Source of the DNA: Opitutia bacterium
GTDB taxonomy: Bacteria; Verrucomicrobiota; Verrucomicrobiia; Opitutales; Opitutaceae
Assembly: GCA_016217595.1 (NCBI GenBank)
Contig: JACRHS010000010.1
Coordinates: 1 to 64,000, forward strand
DNA: 64,000 nt
Direction: 5' to 3'
A model generated the notes under the pieces. It had not been told where the DNA came from. It searched no databases and saw nothing but the letters and a program-made list of their open reading frames with translations. The position numbers were made by a program, and so were the translations under genes. This document shows positions 8,862-16,877 of this stretch, in pieces (the stretch's first letter is position 1; each line of letters opens with the position of its first letter).

Positions 8862-9830
8862 ATGATATCCACACTGCTTTCTGCTCGCGGTATTTTCCGG
8901 GGATGCGTTCTGACCCTGTTACTGACAGTGCCAGCGTTCGCCGCCCCCTTTAAAGTCGGAGTACTCGTCAAAGACCGCACGCCTTACTGGCATGGTTTCG
9001 AGGCCAGTGCCTGCGAGGCTGCCACGGCACTCAATGTCGAGGCCGTCGCCAAAACCCCCGCCATGCTGTCGGCGCCGCTCCAATTGAAATATCTGGAGCA
9101 AATTGCCCAAGCTGGCGTGCAAGCCATCGTCATCAGCCCTGTGGGCGATGAACTGGTCGCCCCGTTGAGTGCGTTAAAGAAAAAAGGTGTGCACATCGTC
9201 ACGCTCAACACCGAGCTCACCGCCGCCGCCGCCGATGCTTTCGTCGGCACCGATTTTTCCAAGATGACCGATCTCGGAGCCAAAACATTTGCCGAACGCG
9301 TCAGTGATGGTGAAGAGGCCGCGGTCTTCCGGATCGCAGACATAAACATGACCGGCTTTTCCGATCGGGAACAAGCCGCGCTCAAAATCATGAAGCAGGA
9401 TCGTCCCAAAACGGCTCTGCGCACCGATGTCTTTTTCCCGGGTGCCGGTCCGCAAGGCCTCGCCCAAGCCAAACGCCTGCTCGAAAAGTACCCGGCCTGC
9501 AAAGCCGTCTTTGCCGGTGGTTACGAAGCGACGGTTGCCATGGTGCGCGCGATCAAGGAAACCGGGCGCACGGGCAAAACGAGCGTGGTGGGCTTCGGCA
9601 CGACCGGAGCCATCACCCAGGAAGTCGCAGAAGCCATCGAGTCCGGCGTGCTGGCGGCCTTGGTGTGTGTCGATTCCGCGGCCATCGGCCGCAAAGGCAT
9701 GGAGACGGCCGTGGCGTTGCTGGAAAAGAAGCCGGTTCTGCCCGCCATCATGGTCGACAATGTCGTCGTCACCCGTGCCAACTTGAAAAATTACAAAGTG
9801 GTGAGCTCAGCTCCGGTGCCGGCCACTTGA
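8862..9830 (+). CDS. Periplasmic sugar-binding protein, LacI/RbsB-type fold, without a transporter
   Basis: A 322-residue secreted protein: a signal peptide ending near TVPAFAAP, then the type 1 periplasmic binding fold. Family markers are FKVGVLVKDRTPYWHGFEAS (first strand and binding residues), a VQAIVISPVGDELVAPL stretch, and GFGTTGAITQEVAEAIESG near the hinge in the C-terminal lobe. Relatives bind ribose, xylose or autoinducer-2 for ABC importers or for chemoreceptors and sensor kinases. There is no permease or ATPase gene beside it; the flanking genes are both DUF4097-type proteins on the other strand. It may therefore serve as a sensor component. A small ATAACTTGTTAT palindrome lies about 50 bp upstream. 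Confidence 0.85.
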   Translation: MISTLLSARGIFRGCVLTLLLTVPAFAAPFKVGVLVKDRTPYWHGFEASACEAATALNVEAVAKTPAMLSAPLQLKYLEQIAQAGVQAIVISPVGDELVAPLSALKKKGVHIVTLNTELTAAAADAFVGTDFSKMTDLGAKTFAERVSDGEEAAVFRIADINMTGFSDREQAALKIMKQDRPKTALRTDVFFPGAGPQGLAQAKRLLEKYPACKAVFAGGYEATVAMVRAIKETGRTGKTSVVGFGTTGAITQEVAEAIESGVLAALVCVDSAAIGRKGMETAVALLEKKPVLPAIMVDNVVVTRANLKNYKVVSSAPVPAT

Positions 9831-9883
9831 GGCTCGCTTTCTGGCGCCACGTGCCAGCGCGTGGCGCCGCGTCGCGCTCCTGC

Positions 9884-10825
9884 TCAGCGCGGCTGCACCT
9901 CGATGCTGCCGCCGCTCGTGCGCAGCTTGAGCAACGGACCGCCGCCATTGACCTTGCCGACCAGGCGGGTTTTGCCCACGCCGCCTTTTTCCAACGTGAT
10001 GGTCAACCCGGCCGCATGCACCCCGCCGCCGGAGGTCGAAGCGTCGAGTTGAAACGCCGCCGCTTTATCCACCGTCACGCGGACATTGCCGCCAGAAGTG
10101 CCGAGCGTGCAGTCGTCCTTGAGCGATCCGCCGATGGCGGCTTCCACGCTGCCGCCCGAGGTGTGCGCCTGAAGCGCGTTCTCGATGAGCTTCACATGGA
10201 TGTTGCCCCCTGAAGTATGAAGATTGCCGCGACCGACGATTCGCTCGGCGGTGACATTGCCGCCGGAGGTGTGCAGCTTCGTGTCGCCCGTGCAGGAGAC
10301 GAGCTTCACGTTGCCGCCCGAAGTGCCGGCGTCGACCGTGCCGGCGATCTGGCCGATCTTCACGTCGCCGCCGCTGGTGCGGGCAAGCACTTTTCCGGTC
10401 AGATCGCCCACAACAATATCGCCGCCCGAAGTCCGCAGCTCGGCATCGGTGCGGCTCGGCACGGTGACGATGAAATCGACATGTACTGGCGGCCAGGAGC
10501 CGAAGCGAAAGCCCATCGCGGGCCGGGCGTACTTGGCGATGGCGACCACCGTGTCGCCCTGCTGCTCGATGGTGAGGTCCAGATCCTTGAGCAGATCGTC
10601 GGCCTCGGCGTCGGTGCTGGCGCGGATTTTCTGCTTCGCCACCACCGTCACGGTTTGATCCGCGCCGGGTTGCACGCGGATACTGCCGCCCTGCGTTTCG
10701 GCCTTGAACGTCCCGCCCGGCTGGACGGTGAAGGTTTTTTCGACGACGCGCTCGATGCGGGCAAACGTCGCGGTTGGCGCCAGGGCTGCCAGGCAGCCCG
10801 TGAGGAAAAATAACGTGGTTTTCAT
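9884..10825 (-). CDS. Exported DUF4097-type protein with TSGG repeats
   Basis: The 313-residue product starts with a signal peptide (MKTTLFFLTGCLAALAPTATF). From about residue 120 on it carries eight or more copies of a turn motif T-S-G-G-(N/D/S/G)-(V/I), spaced about 17-22 residues, for example TSGGDIVVGDLTG, TSGGNVKLVSCTG and TSGGNVTAERIVG. This regular pattern predicts a right-handed beta-helix or beta-solenoid. The family (DUF4097) has no settled function. It is the last gene of the minus-strand run that starts at arsR1, 82 bp after ccdA, so it may be exported with, or serve, the thiol-redox operon. It is a paralogue of the protein at 7719-8678. Confidence 0.8.
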   Translation of the reverse strand: MKTTLFFLTGCLAALAPTATFARIERVVEKTFTVQPGGTFKAETQGGSIRVQPGADQTVTVVAKQKIRASTDAEADDLLKDLDLTIEQQGDTVVAIAKYARPAMGFRFGSWPPVHVDFIVTVPSRTDAELRTSGGDIVVGDLTGKVLARTSGGDVKIGQIAGTVDAGTSGGNVKLVSCTGDTKLHTSGGNVTAERIVGRGNLHTSGGNIHVKLIENALQAHTSGGSVEAAIGGSLKDDCTLGTSGGNVRVTVDKAAAFQLDASTSGGGVHAAGLTITLEKGGVGKTRLVGKVNGGGPLLKLRTSGGSIEVQPR

Positions 10826-10907
10826 CGTGGGTACTTCCCGAAAACCCGGCGGCGCGCGATAAGTTACAGGAAGATTCGGACGGCGATGGTCCCGACCATC
10901 GCACCAC

Positions 10908-11603
10908 TCACGTGGCCGAATACACCAACCAGCCCGCGCCGAGCAGCACGAGCCCGCCACAGGTGCGCCGCAGCCACACCGCCCCGCGCGAACGTCCATG
11001 CCAGTCGAGCACGCCTTGCACCCGCTCGGTGGACACGCCCGCCGCGACGATCAGCGCGCAATGGCCAAGCCCGTAGGCCAGCAAGAGCAACGCCGCGAAG
11101 CCCGGGCGCGCGCGCGCCACGTTGAACACCACGCCGAGCACTGGCGCGAGATAGGCAAACGTGCACGGCCCCAACGCCAGTCCGAAGAGCAACCCGAGCA
11201 AAAATGCCGCCGCGCGCCCCTGATACCGCGGCAACGACAGCCCGCGCTCCCACGGCAGCGGCAGCACTTCCAGCAGATGCAGCCCCACCACCGCCAGCAC
11301 CGCCGCTACGGCGTAGTTGGCCCACGGCCCCACGTCGCCGAGCATCCGCCCGGCCAGCGCCGTCGCACCGCCCACCACCGCGATGGCCGCGAGGATGCCG
11401 AGGGCAAACAACGTTGCCAGGCCCAGCGCCTGCCGCGTGGTCGTCTGCCCGCGCTCGGCGATGAATCCCACCACGAGCGGAATGCTCGCGAGGTGACACG
11501 GGCTGAGCACGAGGCTCGCCACGCCCCACCCCGCAGCGGCCAGCAACGCGAGCCATGGCGCGCCGTTGAGCGCATCGCTCAGCCAGGTGAAGAGCGTGTC
11601 CAT
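10908..11603 (-). CDS. ccdA: CcdA/DsbD-type transmembrane electron transfer protein
   Basis: A 231-residue inner-membrane protein with six predicted membrane helices and the two conserved cysteines of the CcdA family, in VLSPCHLAS (Cys36) and LALGPCTFA (Cys147). CcdA moves electrons from cytoplasmic thioredoxin to periplasmic thiol proteins. It lies 4 bp after a secreted thioredoxin gene, its natural electron acceptor, so the pair forms a reducing relay to the periplasm. The genes belong to a run that begins with arsR1 and an ArsP-like permease, which links the relay to metalloid or thiol stress rather than only to cytochrome c maturation. Confidence 0.9.
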   Translation of the reverse strand: MDTLFTWLSDALNGAPWLALLAAAGWGVASLVLSPCHLASIPLVVGFIAERGQTTTRQALGLATLFALGILAAIAVVGGATALAGRMLGDVGPWANYAVAAVLAVVGLHLLEVLPLPWERGLSLPRYQGRAAAFLLGLLFGLALGPCTFAYLAPVLGVVFNVARARPGFAALLLLAYGLGHCALIVAAGVSTERVQGVLDWHGRSRGAVWLRRTCGGLVLLGAGWLVYSAT

Positions 11604-11607
11604 GGGC

Positions 11608-12003
11608 TCAGTGGGCCGCTGGCTTGGCCTTCGTCGGCGTCGGCGCCGCCGGCTTTGGCTTCAGCTCGACGCCGAGCTCCTTCCATTTCGCGAGGATGTC
11701 TTTCTTCGCAAAAAACCCTTCGTGGCGAAACGCCTCCTTGCCGTCGGCGCGCAGGAAAATCTGCGTCGGGATCGATTGAATGCCGTGGCGCTCGCCCGCC
11801 GCGCGGTCCTTCCACACGTCGATGAACACCACATCGAGCTGCCCGGCGTACTCCTTCGTCAGCTCGTCGATGATCGGCTTCATGGCTTTGCACGGTATAC
11901 ATTTGTCCGCGCCCAGCTCGATCAGCCGCGGCAGGGCCGGCGCATCTGCCGCCCGGGCAAAAAACGCCCCCAACAAAAAGAGAACCAGTAGGATTTTTTT
12001 CAT
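11608..12003 (-). CDS. Secreted thioredoxin-fold protein, CIPC active site
   Basis: A 131-residue protein with an N-terminal signal peptide (MKKILLVLFLLGAFFARA) and a thioredoxin domain. The active site is DKCIPCKAM (Cys35, Cys38), and the cis-proline motif is QSIPTQIF. The C-terminal ~20 residues are a Lys/Pro/Ala-rich tail. It is likely a periplasmic, possibly membrane-held, reductant that receives electrons from the CcdA-type protein encoded 4 bp downstream. It follows the isochorismatase-like gene by 20 bp, consistent with one operon. Confidence 0.92.
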   Translation of the reverse strand: MKKILLVLFLLGAFFARAADAPALPRLIELGADKCIPCKAMKPIIDELTKEYAGQLDVVFIDVWKDRAAGERHGIQSIPTQIFLRADGKEAFRHEGFFAKKDILAKWKELGVELKPKPAAPTPTKAKPAAH

Positions 12004-12023
12004 AGATTACAGATCATCGAAAC

Positions 12024-12623
12024 TTAGGGAATCTCCGCCGCGGTTTCCACCACGACAGCGAACCGGTCACGCAAAGCGGCAAGGTTCGCGGCTTTGACCA
12101 CGGCAGCCGGGATGACTCCGCCACGTCCGTCCGGCAAATCTCTGGTCGCAGTTAATTCAGCCACGACAGTGCAGTGGTAACCCGCCTCCGCCGCCGCTCG
12201 CGTTGTCGAATTCACGCACATGTGTGCCATGTAACCGACCAGCACGAGGTTCTTCCGTCCGAGCCGTACGAGTTCGCGCTCCAGGGTCGTCTCCGTGAAG
12301 GAATTCGGGAAACGCTTCTCGACGATCACTTCGCCTGGAAGAGGTTTCACGGCATCAATCACTTCGACGAATCGTCCGCCGGGAGCGCAAATGCGCCCAC
12401 CCGGTTTCCCAATTTGCACGACATGGATAATCGGCACGCGAGCCTCACGAGCTCGCGCGAGAAACGCGGCCAATGCCGCCACCGAATCGTCGATGCCCAC
12501 TAGCGGCAAGATGCCCTCAGTGTATTCCTTCTGGGCATCGATCACGATCACAACGCTGTCGGCCAACGCCGCGGGCCGATCCAATGCGCCGGATATTTGA
12601 CGGAGCGTAAGTGGTGAGGACAT
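12024..12623 (-). CDS. Isochorismatase-like cysteine hydrolase
   Basis: A 199-residue cytoplasmic hydrolase with the complete catalytic triad of the family: Asp29 in VIVIDAQKEY, Lys103 in VEKRFPNSF and Cys136 in AHMCVNST. Relatives hydrolyse isochorismate, nicotinamide, ureidoacrylate or other amides. The substrate is not predictable here. It is 12 bp downstream of the ProC-like oxidoreductase gene and 20 bp upstream of the secreted thioredoxin gene, inside the arsR1-led operon. A link to arsenical or thiol chemistry is inference only. Confidence 0.88.
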   Translation of the reverse strand: MSSPLTLRQISGALDRPAALADSVVIVIDAQKEYTEGILPLVGIDDSVAALAAFLARAREARVPIIHVVQIGKPGGRICAPGGRFVEVIDAVKPLPGEVIVEKRFPNSFTETTLERELVRLGRKNLVLVGYMAHMCVNSTTRAAAEAGYHCTVVAELTATRDLPDGRGGVIPAAVVKAANLAALRDRFAVVVETAAEIP

Positions 12624-12635
12624 GGCTTCGCAGTC

Positions 12636-13412
12636 TCAGGGTTTGATTTTCTGGAAGAGCGCCGGAATCCGTGTGCGATAAAATTCTAGCACCTGCGGCT
12701 CCATTTCGGCCAGCGGCTTCACCGGCACAAGGTCCATCACCTCGGCGGGCGACATGCCGGAATCGACGAGTGTGCGCGCCGCGCCGCAGACCATGCGTTT
12801 CAATCCCGCGTTGGCCTCGGCCTCGGAGAGTCCGAACGAAACGGCGAGCTCGCGCAGCGCCTGCATCTGGAACCACAGATACGTCGGCCCCATCGCGGTG
12901 AACACCGCAAACGCCTCGATCTTCTCCTCGCTCACTTCCGGGTTGTCCCCGAGCGGCGCGAAGAGCGTGGCCACGGTTGCCCGGTCCGTACCGCTGAGCG
13001 CGGGGCCATACACAATCGGATTGAAACCCGCGCCCACGGCCGACGGCGCGTTGGGATTGGCGCGGGCGATGCGGGCGAATCCGCCCAGCAGCGCACTAAG
13101 TTTGGCGAGCGTGAATTTCGGCGCGAGCGACACGAGGATCGCCGTCGGCTGCAATGCCGTGACCGCACGGCCGGCCGCCTCCGCCAGCACCGGGGGATGC
13201 GTGGCGAGAAACACGACGTCCTGTGCCGCCGCCAACGCCAGATCCGCGGTCGTCTCGATCGCCGGAAACCGCGCCTTGAGTTTGGACAGCGTCTCGGCGT
13301 TGGGATCGGCCACCACGATGCGCGCGGGCATCTGCCGGGCACGCGCCCAGCCTTCGAGAAAGATGCGGACAACGCGTCCGCCACCGAGAAAACCAATCGT
13401 TGGAGCATGCAT
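12636..13412 (-). CDS. NAD(P)-binding oxidoreductase, pyrroline-5-carboxylate reductase-like
   Basis: A 258-residue protein with an N-terminal Rossmann fold (TIGFLGGGRVVRIFLEGW) and a helical C-terminal domain, resembling the ProC/F420-dependent-oxidoreductase superfamily. Motifs such as DVVFLATHPPVL and ARANPNAPSAVGAG match the ProC-like pattern, where the second is normally R-x-M-P-N. The C-terminal helices lack the usual ProC signature (SPGGTT-type), so proline synthesis is doubtful. It may reduce another imine or ketone. It lies 24 bp after the small thioredoxin gene and 12 bp before the isochorismatase-like gene. Confidence 0.75.
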   Translation of the reverse strand: MHAPTIGFLGGGRVVRIFLEGWARARQMPARIVVADPNAETLSKLKARFPAIETTADLALAAAQDVVFLATHPPVLAEAAGRAVTALQPTAILVSLAPKFTLAKLSALLGGFARIARANPNAPSAVGAGFNPIVYGPALSGTDRATVATLFAPLGDNPEVSEEKIEAFAVFTAMGPTYLWFQMQALRELAVSFGLSEAEANAGLKRMVCGAARTLVDSGMSPAEVMDLVPVKPLAEMEPQVLEFYRTRIPALFQKIKP

Positions 13413-13436
13413 GACCAAAGAGGATTTTCGCCCGGT

Positions 13437-13670
13437 TTAGCCGAGCAGTTGTTTTGCTTCCTCGACCGTGGGCACACGGCCGGAGAGTTTCACCACGCCA
13501 TCCACGACGAGCGCGGGCGTGCTCAGGACTTTGAAGCTCATGATCTGCTTCAGCTCGGTGACTTTCACGAGCTCGTACGGCGCGCCGAGGGCCTTGGCAG
13601 CCTCGTCGGCCACCGTGGCGAGTTTCTGACATTTGGCACAACCCGTGCCGAGGATTTGGATCTTTTTCAT
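13437..13670 (-). CDS. Small thioredoxin-like protein, CAKC active site
   Basis: A 77-residue minimal thioredoxin-fold protein of the kind called redox-active disulfide protein 2. The active site is GTGCAKCQKL (Cys11, Cys14) and the cis-proline motif is VLSTPALVVDG. It has no signal peptide and should act in the cytoplasm. Genes of this type are often found directly after ArsP-like permease genes with an ArsR regulator, exactly as here (20 bp after the permease). It could reduce an oxidised arsenical or a disulfide in the permease or regulator. Confidence 0.92.
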   Translation of the reverse strand: MKKIQILGTGCAKCQKLATVADEAAKALGAPYELVKVTELKQIMSFKVLSTPALVVDGVVKLSGRVPTVEEAKQLLG

Positions 13671-13690
13671 TGGAGGAAAATGCGTGCGTC

Positions 13691-14728
13691 TCACATGAGC
13701 GCGTTGAACAAAAATCCGACCGCCATGATGCCCGCCGCCACCACGCCGAAGAACAACAGGATCAGCGGCAGCTTGAGCACCTGGCGCAGAATGATCGCCT
13801 CCGGCAGCGACAGCCCGATGACCGACATCATGAACGCCAGCACCGTGCCGAGCGCCGCGCCCTTGCCGAGCAGCGCCTGCACCACCGGGATGATGCCGGC
13901 GGCGTTGGAATACATTGGCACGCCGATCAGCACCGCCAGCGGCACCGACCACCACGCGTCGCGCCCCATGATCTCCGCCATGAAATTTTCCGGCACGTAG
14001 CCGTGGATGCCCGCGCCCACCGCGATGCCCGCGACGACGTACGGCCACACCCGGCCGACAATCTCGCGCACCGCCGTGCGTCCCGCCGCCAGCCGCGCCG
14101 CCCAGTCCATCGGCGCGTCCGCCTCTCCCGCCGCGCCCGCCGCTTGTTCGTAAACCCACCCTTCCACATAGCGCTCCAGCTTGAGCCGGCCGATGATCCA
14201 GCCCGCCGCCAGCGCGACCGTGAGACCCGCGCCGAGATAAATCGCCGCCACTTTCCAGCCGAAGAGCCCGAAGAGCAGCACCAGCGCCACCTCGTTGACC
14301 ATCGGCGCGGAGATCAAAAACGAGAACGTCACGCCCAACGGCACGCCCGTCGTCACGAAGCCGATGAACAGTGGCACCGCTGAGCACGAGCAAAACGGCG
14401 TCACCACGCCCAGCAGCGCCGCGAGCACGTTGCCGGTGAATTCCCGCCGCCCCGCGAGCATCCGCCGTGTCCGCTCCGGTGTGAAAAACGACCGCACGAT
14501 GCCGACCGCAAACACCACGAGTGTGAGCAACAGCATCACCTTCGGCACCTCGTAAACGAAGAACTCCACCGCCGCGCCGAGGTGCGAACCCTTCCGCAAA
14601 CCGACCAGCGAGTACGTCACCCACGTCGCTACCGCCGCGAGGTTGTTGTACAGCGCCCACCAGACCGCCAGCGCCGCCCCCCAGACGGCCACCCGCAGAA
14701 TCCGTTCTGTTTTGCCGGGGGCGCTCAT
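13691..14728 (-). CDS. ArsP-like permease (DUF318 family)
   Basis: A 345-residue membrane protein with about eight to ten helices in two similar halves. The hallmark TPFCSCSAVPLFIGF (Cys113, Cys115) and SFLISAPMVNEVAL match the DUF318/ArsP permeases; ArsP exports trivalent methylated and aromatic arsenicals. The start overlaps the stop of arsR1 by 4 bp (ATGA), so the two are translationally coupled and expression should follow the ArsR-type repressor. Because arsM (methylation) is encoded 5 kb away, an exporter for methylarsenite would make sense, but the substrate is inferred from family only. Confidence 0.88.
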   Translation of the reverse strand: MSAPGKTERILRVAVWGAALAVWWALYNNLAAVATWVTYSLVGLRKGSHLGAAVEFFVYEVPKVMLLLTLVVFAVGIVRSFFTPERTRRMLAGRREFTGNVLAALLGVVTPFCSCSAVPLFIGFVTTGVPLGVTFSFLISAPMVNEVALVLLFGLFGWKVAAIYLGAGLTVALAAGWIIGRLKLERYVEGWVYEQAAGAAGEADAPMDWAARLAAGRTAVREIVGRVWPYVVAGIAVGAGIHGYVPENFMAEIMGRDAWWSVPLAVLIGVPMYSNAAGIIPVVQALLGKGAALGTVLAFMMSVIGLSLPEAIILRQVLKLPLILLFFGVVAAGIMAVGFLFNALM

Positions 14729-15057
14729 GACTTGCAGCAACGCCGCACTTCCACCGCGGCGCCCTCCTGCGCGGCATCGAGACACTCGGCAAACGAGTTC
14801 ACGCACGGCAGCGCCATCCGATAATACACCTGCAAGCCCCGCTTCTCATCGGCGATGATGCCGGCCGCCTTCAGCACCGTGAGATGCCGCGACACTGTGG
14901 ACCAACCCGAGCCGACCGCCTCGACAAGCTCGCAGACACAACGCTCGCCGTCGCCCAGCGCGGCCACGATCTGCAACCGCGCCGGATGGCCGAGGGCTTT
15001 GAACACCGCCGCACGGCGTTGGCAGCAGGCTTTGGTGGGAGTGGGACGCTTGGGCAT
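14725..15057 (-). CDS. ArsR/SmtB-family repressor 1
   Basis: A 110-residue winged-helix regulator. The recognition helix region is GSGWSTVSRHLTVLK, and the ligand-site motif ERCVCELVE holds Cys40 and Cys42, the place of the ELCVCDL motif. It has additional vicinal cysteine pairs near both ends (Cys11-Cys12 and Cys107-Cys108), which could give three-coordinate or soft-metal sites different from classical ArsR. A perfect palindrome lies just upstream (15074-15089) and is a good candidate operator for autoregulation. It leads a run of seven further genes down to 9884. Confidence 0.92.
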   Translation of the reverse strand: MPKRPTPTKACCQRRAAVFKALGHPARLQIVAALGDGERCVCELVEAVGSGWSTVSRHLTVLKAAGIIADEKRGLQVYYRMALPCVNSFAECLDAAQEGAAVEVRRCCKS

Positions 15058-15073
15058 GGGCGCTTGTATTTCG

Positions 15074-15089
15074 CTATTTCGCGAAATAG
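15074..15089. promoter_or_regulatory. Perfect palindrome upstream of arsR1, candidate ArsR operator
   Basis: CTATTTCGCGAAATAG is a perfect 16-bp inverted repeat 16 bp before the arsR1 start codon. The half site TATTTCG occurs once more immediately to its left (15068-15073 region), so there may be a third half site. The position, over or next to the expected promoter, is typical for autoregulated ArsR/SmtB systems. Confidence 0.65.
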
Positions 15090-15130
15090 TCAAGCGCGAG
15101 TTTCCGTTTCTCTTCGGAGTTTCAGGTGTC

Positions 15131-15210
15131 GGAGGTGGCGCGGTGCTTCAGCCCGCGCGGATTAGTCCGCGCCTCGGCGAATGCGCGGGCTGAAGCGCCG
15201 CGCCACCTCC
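15131..15210. repeat. Long inverted repeat (28-bp arms) between acr3 and arsR1
   Basis: Arms at 15131-15158 and 15183-15210 are reverse complements with one mismatch; the loop itself holds a shorter hairpin (GCGCGGA-TTAG-TCCGCGC). The transcript could form a very stable cruciform-like stem. It lies after the end of acr3 and upstream of arsR1, so it may stop acr3 transcription or be a mobile REP-like element. There is no T-run. Confidence 0.7.
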
Positions 15211-15235
15211 GCCGCATCCGCGCCGGGCCACACCG

Positions 15236-16294
15236 CTACGCCGCCGGCAGGCGGCGTTTCCACGCCAGTGCCACCGTCACGAGCGCGATCAACGCCGGCA
15301 CTTCCACCAGCGGCCCGACCACCGCCGCAAACGCCGCGCCCGACGCCAGCCCGAACACGCCCACCGCCACCGCGATCGCCAGCTCAAAATTGTTGCCCGC
15401 CGCCGTGAACGCCAGCGTCGCCGCCCGTGGATAATCCGCCCCGGCGCGCACGCTCATCCAGAACGTGACGCCAAACATAATCGCAAAATACACCAGCAGC
15501 GGCACCGCAATGCGCAGCACATCGAGCGGTATGCGCAGCACCGCGTCGCCCTTCAGACTGAACATCACAAAAATCGTGAAGAGCAGCGCCGTCAGCGTGA
15601 GAGGGCTGATCACCGGAATGAATTTCTCGTCGTACCATGCCCGCCCTGCCGGTCCGCGCCGCAGCACCAGCCGCCCGAGCCAGCCGGCCAGAAACGGAAT
15701 GCCCAAATAGATAAACACGCTCTGCGCCACGTTGCCGATGGTGATGCTCGACAGATCGAGCGCGCCCAAGTCCACGCCCACGAGCGGCGGCAGCACTTTC
15801 AGGAACAGCCACGCCAGCGGCGCAAAGGTGAAGACTTGGAAAAGCGCATTCATCGCCACGAGTCCCGCGCAGTATTCGCGACTGCCGCCCGCGAGATCGT
15901 TCCACACGATCACCATCGCGATGCACCGCGCCAGCCCGATCAGCACGAGCCCCGCGAAATACTCCGGCCGGTCGCGCAGGAAAATCGACGCCAGCGCGAA
16001 CATCAGCACCGGCCCCACCAGCCAGTTTTGCACGAGCGACAATCCCAACACGCGCTTGTCGCGAAACACGTCGCCCAGCTCCTCGTAATGCACCTTCGCC
16101 AGCGGCGGGTACATCATGACGATGAGCCCGATGGCGATGGGCACGGAGGTCGTGCCCACGCTCCACGCCGTGAGCGCCTGCGCCAGCCCGGGCAGCCAGC
16201 GGCCGGCAAGCAGCCCGGCCGCCATCGCCAGAAAAATCCACAGCGTGAGATACCGGTCGAGGAAGGAGAGTTTTTTTACGAGGGAGTTGGACAT
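15236..16294 (-). CDS. acr3: Arsenite efflux permease ACR3
   Basis: ACR3 (arsB in some annotations) expels As(III) across the inner membrane. The 352-residue product has ten membrane helices, preceded by a short cytoplasmic stretch ([21 protein letters not shown]). The conserved cysteine essential in ACR3 is seen in [19 protein letters not shown]. The ATG at 16294 is chosen because it begins just before the first helix; the longer frame reads through a non-coding repeat. It is the last gene of the arsR2-arsC-acr3 unit, 114 bp after arsC. This exporter disposes of the arsenite that ArsC makes. Confidence 0.95.
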   Translation of the reverse strand: MSNSLVKKLSFLDRYLTLWIFLAMAAGLLAGRWLPGLAQALTAWSVGTTSVPIAIGLIVMMYPPLAKVHYEELGDVFRDKRVLGLSLVQNWLVGPVLMFALASIFLRDRPEYFAGLVLIGLARCIAMVIVWNDLAGGSREYCAGLVAMNALFQVFTFAPLAWLFLKVLPPLVGVDLGALDLSSITIGNVAQSVFIYLGIPFLAGWLGRLVLRRGPAGRAWYDEKFIPVISPLTLTALLFTIFVMFSLKGDAVLRIPLDVLRIAVPLLVYFAIMFGVTFWMSVRAGADYPRAATLAFTAAGNNFELAIAVAVGVFGLASGAAFAAVVGPLVEVPALIALVTVALAWKRRLPAA

Positions 16295-16352
16295 GGGAAT
16301 ATGAAGTCGCGTCTCACGCCGAGGCTTAAGGCATAGGCCTCCGGCAGCGCCT

Positions 16353-16387
16353 GGGCTTTTCGTGTTTTCGTGTGTTTCGTGGTTAAC
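16353..16387. repeat. NHETHE-type short interspersed repeat
   Basis: The sequence from GCTTTTCGTG to GTGGTTAACC lies in the arsC-acr3 gap. It matches, in inverse and direct orientation, the pair at 31180-31213 and 31337-31370. Just to its left (about 16321-16340) are two to three degenerate GCC-TA heptads of the kind described at 26208-26295. Confidence 0.6.
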
Positions 16388-16408
16388 CATTCCCGCCGCA
16401 GCGCGGGA

Positions 16409-16852
16409 TTATTTCCGCTTCGCTTGATCGCGCCGGCCGTCGGCGTAGGCGGTGAACGTGCGCCGGATTTCGTCGCGCACCCGGCGGAAGACCGCGAGTT
16501 TCTCCTCCTCGTTGCCGGTCGCGTGCGCCGGATCGTCGAACGGCCAGTGGTGCCGGTTCACCTGCCCGGGGAAAATCGGACAAGCCTGATCGGCGTTGCC
16601 GCACACCGTGATGACCGTCTCGACCGACGCCGCGAGAAATTCTGTGAGCGGCTTCGAGCGGTGACCGGAGAGATCGATGCCGATTTCCTGCATCACCCGG
16701 ATCGCCAGCGGATGCACATAGCCGGCGGGTTTGGAACCGGCGCTCTGCACGTCGAACTGATCGCCCGCCACCGCCCGCAGCACGCCCTCGGCGAGATGCG
16801 AACGACACGAGTTGCCCGTGCAGAGAATGAGAATGATGGGTTTGGCACTCAT
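16409..16852 (-). CDS. arsC: Arsenate reductase, thioredoxin-coupled (low-molecular-weight phosphatase type)
   Basis: A 147-residue cytoplasmic enzyme reducing As(V) to As(III). The phosphatase-type loop is [10 protein letters not shown] (Cys11, Arg17), and the two resolving cysteines of the thioredoxin-coupled class are in [14 protein letters not shown] (Cys84, Cys91), with the CP-x-FPG signature. This distinguishes it from glutaredoxin-coupled ArsC. It starts 25 bp after arsR2 ends and is followed by acr3. The thioredoxins encoded at 11608 and 13437 could supply electrons, but that pairing is inferred. Confidence 0.96.
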   Translation of the reverse strand: MSAKPIILILCTGNSCRSHLAEGVLRAVAGDQFDVQSAGSKPAGYVHPLAIRVMQEIGIDLSGHRSKPLTEFLAASVETVITVCGNADQACPIFPGQVNRHHWPFDDPAHATGNEEEKLAVFRRVRDEIRRTFTAYADGRRDQAKRK

Positions 16853-16877
16853 AGTTGGAGAATAAATGGTGGCGCGT

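Noticed and set aside
13437-14792. A 451-codon frame covering the small thioredoxin and the permease region
   Set aside because: Only its last 77 codons encode a real protein; the rest is the out-of-frame shadow of the ArsP-like permease.
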